From contig DAHUZG010000226.1 in NCBI GenBank assembly GCA_027306715.1, positions 1 through 9,094 on the forward strand: 9,094 nucleotides of DNA, in the 5' to 3' direction. Every line of letters begins with the position of its first letter. Positions within the stretch are counted from its first letter, which is position 1. The notes below the pieces were generated by a model. The model searched no databases, was not told the DNA's origin, and saw only the letters and a program-made list of their open reading frames with translations. The DNA is from Acidimicrobiaceae bacterium (lineage in GTDB: Bacteria; Actinomycetota; Acidimicrobiia; Acidimicrobiales; Bog-793). The translations under genes were made by a program, and so were the position numbers. Shown here piece after piece: positions 5,553 to 9,094 of the stretch.

Positions 5553-5576
5553 GTGGCGGGGCACGTGGCGGGGCGT
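5553..5576 (+). repeat. 12-bp direct repeat, two copies
   Basis: GTGGCGGGGCAC (5553-5564) is followed immediately by GTGGCGGGGCGT (5565-5576), differing only in the last two bases. It begins 3 bp after the stop of the Fe-S gene. No function is evident; slippage in GC-rich DNA is enough to explain it. Confidence 0.8.
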
Positions 5577-5597
5577 GCGGTTCATGTTCGCTCCACG

Positions 5598-5603
5598 TAG
5601 GTT
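5598..5603 (+). promoter_or_regulatory. Probable -10 box for a leaderless dehydrogenase transcript
   Basis: TAGGTT fits TANNNT and again sits at -12 to -7 from the ATG at 5610, with no Shine-Dalgarno sequence in between. An 8-bp inverted repeat, GTTCGCTC (5586-5593) and GAGCGAAC (5612-5619), flanks it and could be an operator. Confidence 0.45.
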
Positions 5604-5609
5604 TGTGCG

Positions 5610-6674
5610 ATGAGCGAACGCACGTTACTCGACGGGCGTCTGGGCGCCGAGGCTCGGGCCGCGGCGTCGGGCGCCGAGACCGGGTCGGGCGGCGGCCCGG
5701 TGGCGGTCGTCGGCGCCGGCAGCATCGGCGTCGCCTGGGCGATCGTCTTCGCCCGCGCCGGCAGCCCGGTCGTCCTCTACGACCCTGACGCCGGCCGGCG
5801 TGAGCTGGCGGGCGGCGAGCTGGCGCGGCGCCTCGCGGCGCTCTCGCAGGCAGGGCTGCTCGACGAGGTGCCTGCCGCTCTGAGCGGCCGTGTCACGGTC
5901 ACCGGCGACCTCGCCTCGGCCGTCTCGCGGGCCGCCTACGTCCAGGAGTGCGCGCCGGAGAGCCTCGAGCTGAAACAGGAGCTGTTCGGCCAGCTCGACG
6001 GCCTCGCCGCGGCCGGGGTGCCGCTCGCCTCCTCGTCGTCGGCGCTGGCGATCTCCACGATCACCGCCGGCCTCCGCGGCACGGGGCGCTGCCTCGTCGC
6101 CCATCCGGGCAACCCGCCCTACCTGCTGCCGATCGTCGAGCTCGTCCCCGGCCCGGCGACCTCCGCCGGGATCGTGACAGGCGTCAAGGCGCGCCTGCAG
6201 GCAGCCGGCATGACGCCGGTGGTGCTGGGCAGGGAGATCGAGGGCTTCGTCTTCAACCGGCTCCAGGGCGCAGTGCTGCGGGAGGCGTACCGGCTCGTCC
6301 GCGACGGTGTCGTCACGCCCGCCGGCATCGACTCGGTGATGCGGGACGGCCTCGGTCGCCGCTGGGCGGTCCTCGGCCCCTTCGAGACCGCCGAGCTGAA
6401 CATCCGCGGCGGGATCGAGGTCCACGCCGAGCGGATGGGTCCTGCCTACCGGCGCATGGGTGCCGCCCACGGCGAGGACGACCCGTGGACCGACGAGCTC
6501 GTCGCCGAGGTGGCGAGCGCCTTGCAGCAGCGCTTCCCGCGCCGGCTGTGGGAGGAGAGCGTCGAGTGGCGGGACCGCGTGCTGATGGCCTTCGAGGCGT
6601 TGCGCCGGAGCAACCCCTGGCTGGCGGCTCCGCCCGGCGCCCGACTTGACACCCCGGCGCCGGAGAGCGGATGA
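5610..6674 (+). CDS. 3-hydroxyacyl-CoA dehydrogenase family protein, lambda-crystallin/L-gulonate 3-dehydrogenase-like
   Basis: A 354-residue NAD-dependent dehydrogenase. After a Gly/Ala-rich N-terminal extension of about 29 residues comes a Rossmann domain with GAGSIG (35-40) and D59 for NAD ribose binding. Next are VQECAPESLELK (112-123), the SSSS segment (142-145), and HPGNPPYLLPIVELVP with catalytic H166 and N169. The C-terminal helical domain (IEGFVFNRLQ… LGRRWAVLGPFETAELN) closely follows the order in lambda-crystallin/CRYL1-type L-gulonate 3-dehydrogenases. The CRYL1 motif is HPVNPP, so the Val is replaced by Gly here. This subgroup oxidises small beta-hydroxy acids such as gulonate, carnitine or 3-hydroxybutyryl compounds, often free acids rather than CoA esters. 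The ATG at 5610 fits the probable leaderless -10 box. It follows the Fe-S gene by 60 bp and precedes the amino-acid importer, suggesting a shared substrate route. The family is secure, the substrate is not. Confidence 0.88.
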   Translation: MSERTLLDGRLGAEARAAASGAETGSGGGPVAVVGAGSIGVAWAIVFARAGSPVVLYDPDAGRRELAGGELARRLAALSQAGLLDEVPAALSGRVTVTGDLASAVSRAAYVQECAPESLELKQELFGQLDGLAAAGVPLASSSSALAISTITAGLRGTGRCLVAHPGNPPYLLPIVELVPGPATSAGIVTGVKARLQAAGMTPVVLGREIEGFVFNRLQGAVLREAYRLVRDGVVTPAGIDSVMRDGLGRRWAVLGPFETAELNIRGGIEVHAERMGPAYRRMGAAHGEDDPWTDELVAEVASALQQRFPRRLWEESVEWRDRVLMAFEALRRSNPWLAAPPGARLDTPAPESG

Positions 6675-6675
6675 T
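6646..6675 (+). promoter_or_regulatory. Candidate sigma-70-type promoter for the importer operon
   Basis: TTGACA (6646-6651) matches the -35 consensus exactly. After 18 bp comes GATGAT (6670-6675), which matches TATAAT at four of six bases. The predicted start of transcription is near 6682. The promoter lies in the last 30 bp of the preceding coding region, so the importer could be regulated separately from that gene. Confidence 0.45.
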
Positions 6676-6685
6676 TTCGGACAGA

Positions 6686-6702
6686 TGGTCGCATAGCGAA
6701 CA
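6686..6702 (+). promoter_or_regulatory. Operator-like palindrome before the importer operon
   Basis: TGGTCGC-ATA-GCGAACA is a 17-bp palindrome with 7-bp arms and one arm mismatch, just downstream of the predicted transcription start. This is a typical place for a repressor of the GntR or LacI kind. The half-site TGTTCGC (reverse of GCGAACA) also occurs at 5585-5591 before the dehydrogenase gene. No regulator gene is in the window. Confidence 0.35.
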
Positions 6703-6738
6703 GTCGGCGCAGGCGCAGTTCGGTGAGGAGCGGAGGAC

Positions 6739-6803
6739 GTGCGTTCCACGGGGGCTTCGCCACAGCTTGGCTCGGCGGATCGAGCCGCCGGGCGCGCTCG
6801 CGC

Positions 6804-6813
<10 letters not shown>
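6739..6813 (+). CDS. Possible 24-codon leader ORF overlapping the importer ATPase start
   Basis: GTG at 6739 follows a purine-rich tract with GAGGAG (6725-6730) and GGAGG (6732-6736). The 24-residue product (VRSTGASPQLGSADRAAGRA… ending RAWS) is Arg/Ala/Ser-rich. Its TGA (6811-6813) overlaps an in-frame GTG of the ATPase gene at 6810 in a GTGA arrangement, and an ATG lies at 6804. The ATPase has no ribosome site of its own, so coupled translation through this ORF is plausible. It may equally be chance. Confidence 0.3.
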
Positions 6814-7664
<851 letters not shown>

Positions 7665-7700
7665 GGCGCTTCGGGACGCCGACCCGGCGGCTCGGCCGCC
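7665..7700 (+). other. Two small hairpins between ATPase and permease genes
   Basis: GGCG (7665-7668) pairs with CGCC (7677-7680) over an 8-base loop, and GGCGG (7686-7690) pairs with CCGCC (7696-7700) over CTCGG. They fill most of the 55-bp gap and could adjust the ATPase:permease ratio or stabilise mRNA. Short GC stems are frequent by chance at this base composition. Confidence 0.25.
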
Positions 7701-7719
7701 CGCGAGCAGGACGGCCCCG

Positions 7720-8475
7720 GTGATCCTCGCCTCCTCCGCCGCCTTCAACTGGTCCGTCGCCTGGCAGTACCACGGCGCCCTCCTCGCCGGCTTCGGCGTG
7801 GCGATGGAGTGCGCCGCGCTGGCGCTCGTGATCTCGGTCGCGGTCGGGCTGGTCGTCGCCCTCGGGCGGATGTCACGCTCGCCGGTCCGCTTCCTGGCGG
7901 CGCTCTACATCAACCTCTTCCGCGGCTGCCCGATCATCGTCTCGGTCCTCTGGGTGTACTTCGGCTTGTCGCTGCTCCTCGGCATCAACTTCTCGCCGCT
8001 CCAGGCCGGCGTGATCGCACTCGTGCTCCTCTACAGCGCCTTCATCTCCGAGATCTACCGCGCCGCCCTCGAGGCGATCCACAAGGGCCAGCGCGAGGCC
8101 GGGCTCGCCATCGGGCTGCACCGCTTCCAGGTGTTCCTCCGCGTCGTGCTCCCGCAAGCCACCCGCATCGCCATCCCGAACATCGGGAGCATGTTCATCG
8201 GGATGATCAAGGACACCTCTGTGCTGTTCACGATCGGCCTCGGCGAGCTCATCTACGTCACCCAGAGCGCGGTCTCGAACACCTACCAGCCATTCGTCCT
8301 CTACACCGTCGCCGCCGGCTTCTACGTCGTCGCCGCCTTCATCCTCGACTTCTTGTTCCGCCTCGTCGAGCGCGTGCTCGTGAAGCCGGCCAAGGGCCCG
8401 CTCGCCGAGTGGCTGACGGGGCGCCAGACGCGACGGGCCAAGGCCATCGCCGACGGGGTCCTGCCGATCGGCTGA
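7720..8475 (+). CDS. Polar amino acid ABC transporter, permease protein
   Basis: A 251-residue inner-membrane permease of the HisM/GlnP family with about five to six membrane spans (roughly 20-48, 56-87, 94-115, 160-180, 210-235). YINLFRGCPIIV at 63-74 is the family block more often written RGTP. The cytoplasmic EAA loop runs from E126 (REAGLAIGLHRFQVFLRVVLPQA, to about 148) and contacts the ATPase. NIGSMFIGMIKDTSVL downstream is also typical. The start is GTG at 7720; AGCAGGA about 10 bases upstream is a modest ribosome site. Many such systems have two permeases, but only one is present between the ATPase and binding-protein genes, so it probably works as a homodimer. A basic C-terminal tail of about 30 residues follows the last span. 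The next gene, 76 bp away, encodes the binding protein. Confidence 0.92.
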   Translation: MILASSAAFNWSVAWQYHGALLAGFGVAMECAALALVISVAVGLVVALGRMSRSPVRFLAALYINLFRGCPIIVSVLWVYFGLSLLLGINFSPLQAGVIALVLLYSAFISEIYRAALEAIHKGQREAGLAIGLHRFQVFLRVVLPQATRIAIPNIGSMFIGMIKDTSVLFTIGLGELIYVTQSAVSNTYQPFVLYTVAAGFYVVAAFILDFLFRLVERVLVKPAKGPLAEWLTGRQTRRAKAIADGVLPIG

Positions 8476-8540
8476 CCCGCCGCTGTTTCAGCAGCCGGTC
8501 CCAGCCGCTACCAAGCTCAGCTGTCATGCAACAACCAACC

Positions 8541-8548
8541 AGGAGGGG
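8541..8548 (+). promoter_or_regulatory. Strong ribosome binding site for the solute-binding protein
   Basis: AGGAGGGG ends 3 bases before the ATG at 8552 (the AGGAGG core ends 5 bases before it). It is the strongest site in the importer operon, in keeping with the excess of binding protein usually needed over permease. The 76-bp gap before the gene shows no convincing promoter or terminator. Confidence 0.75.
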
Positions 8549-8551
8549 AAG

Positions 8552-9094
8552 ATGAGAATCAGAGCAACGATGAGACGGGGAGCAGCGGTCGCCTGCATCG
8601 CCGTCGCCGGAGTCGGCAGCCTCGTCGGGGTGAGCGCCGCGGCGACCCGGCGGGCGCCGTCCAATCCCTACCACCTGATCACGCCCGGCACGCTGACCGT
8701 CGGGATGACGCTTCAGTTCAAGCCCGAGATGTACCTCAACGCCAAGGGCCAGCCCGCCGGCTACGACGTCGTGCTCCTACACAAGCTGGCTGCTGCGATG
8801 CACCTCAAGCTTCACATCGTGAACATGGCGTTCACCGGGCTCATCCCTGGCCTGCAGGCGAAGAAATTCGATTTCGTCTCGGTCGGGCTCTCCCCGACGC
8901 CGGCCCGCGAGAAGGCGATCTCGTTCAGCCGCGCCTACGTGCCCTACTCGATCATCCTCGCCGAGCGGAAAGGCTCCACCCTGCCGGCGAAGATCGCCGC
9001 CTGGGACAAGCCCTCGGTCAGCCTGACGGCGCTGACCGGGTCGACTGACGCCCAGCTCGCCCAGTCGACCTTCGGCAAGGCCAAGCTGCAGACC
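8552..9094 (+). CDS. Amino acid ABC transporter substrate-binding protein, 3' end missing
   Basis: The first 181 codons are present and the frame is open to the window end; family members are usually 260-300 residues. The N-terminus is a Sec signal peptide: basic MRIRATMRR, hydrophobic stretch about 10-28, probable cleavage after the VSAAA run (29-31). The single Cys (C15) is too early for a normal lipobox, so the protein is either released or held by other means. The mature part is a type-2 periplasmic-binding fold (SBP_bac_3): LTVGM (48-52), GQPAGYDVVLLHKLA (66-80), TGLIPGLQAKKFD (95-107), then SPTPAREKAISFS (114-126). R119 corresponds to the arginine that in HisJ/GlnH-type proteins holds the ligand alpha-carboxylate, so an amino acid or similar carboxylate is likely. 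The ligand cannot be named from this part. The strong ribosome site decides the start. Confidence 0.9.
   Translation, partial: MRIRATMRRGAAVACIAVAGVGSLVGVSAAATRRAPSNPYHLITPGTLTVGMTLQFKPEMYLNAKGQPAGYDVVLLHKLAAAMHLKLHIVNMAFTGLIPGLQAKKFDFVSVGLSPTPAREKAISFSRAYVPYSIILAERKGSTLPAKIAAWDKPSVSLTALTGSTDAQLAQSTFGKAKLQT

Overview
The window is very GC-rich, densely coded and strongly biased to G/C at third codon positions. It has GTG starts, 4-bp stop/start overlaps, probable leaderless promoters and a flavin/F420-type luciferase-like oxidoreductase. This fits a high-GC actinobacterium, possibly of a less-studied environmental class such as Acidimicrobiia or Thermoleophilia; the sequence alone does not settle the taxon. 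I see no rRNA, tRNA, CRISPR array, insertion sequence or phage gene.

Region 1 (1-1383, + strand): the last 25 codons of an unknown gene overlap (ATGA) the start of a PIG-V-like membrane mannosyltransferase. This gene ends inside a 17-bp tandem repeat that places TGA stops in all three frames. GC-rich hairpins follow in the space shared with the converging minus-strand operon.

Region 2 (1384-5222, - strand): a compact five-gene run read from right to left. It holds short-chain dehydrogenase (SDR) C, SDR B, a TIGR04076-type small protein, a luciferase-like monooxygenase/reductase, and SDR A. The last three are tightly packed (one GTGA overlap, one 4-bp gap). SDR C may be translated by coupling to a 14-codon leader ORF. 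A second, unrelated 17-bp triplication, again with stops in three frames, lies at the 3' end of SDR C. A 42-bp GGC/GCC triplet array lies just upstream of the TIGR04076 start.

Region 3 (5217-6674, + strand, divergent): a small [2Fe-2S] protein of the HcnA/opine-dehydrogenase small-subunit type, with no flavoprotein partner in view, and a lambda-crystallin-like 3-hydroxyacyl-CoA dehydrogenase-family enzyme. Each has a TANNNT box exactly at -12 to -7 from its start codon, the arrangement expected for leaderless mRNAs.

Region 4 (6646-9094, + strand): a polar amino-acid ABC importer in the order ATPase, permease, solute-binding protein (cut by the window end). A TTGACA-N18-GATGAT promoter candidate lies at the end of the preceding gene, with an operator-like palindrome just downstream of the predicted transcription start.

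Taken together, regions 2-4 look like a catabolic island. The importer would bring in an amino-acid-like or related carboxylated compound, and a set of NAD(P)-, flavin/F420- and Fe-S-dependent oxidoreductases would oxidise it. The substrate is not identifiable from the sequence, and the link between the three transcription units is inference from proximity and possible shared operator half-sites.
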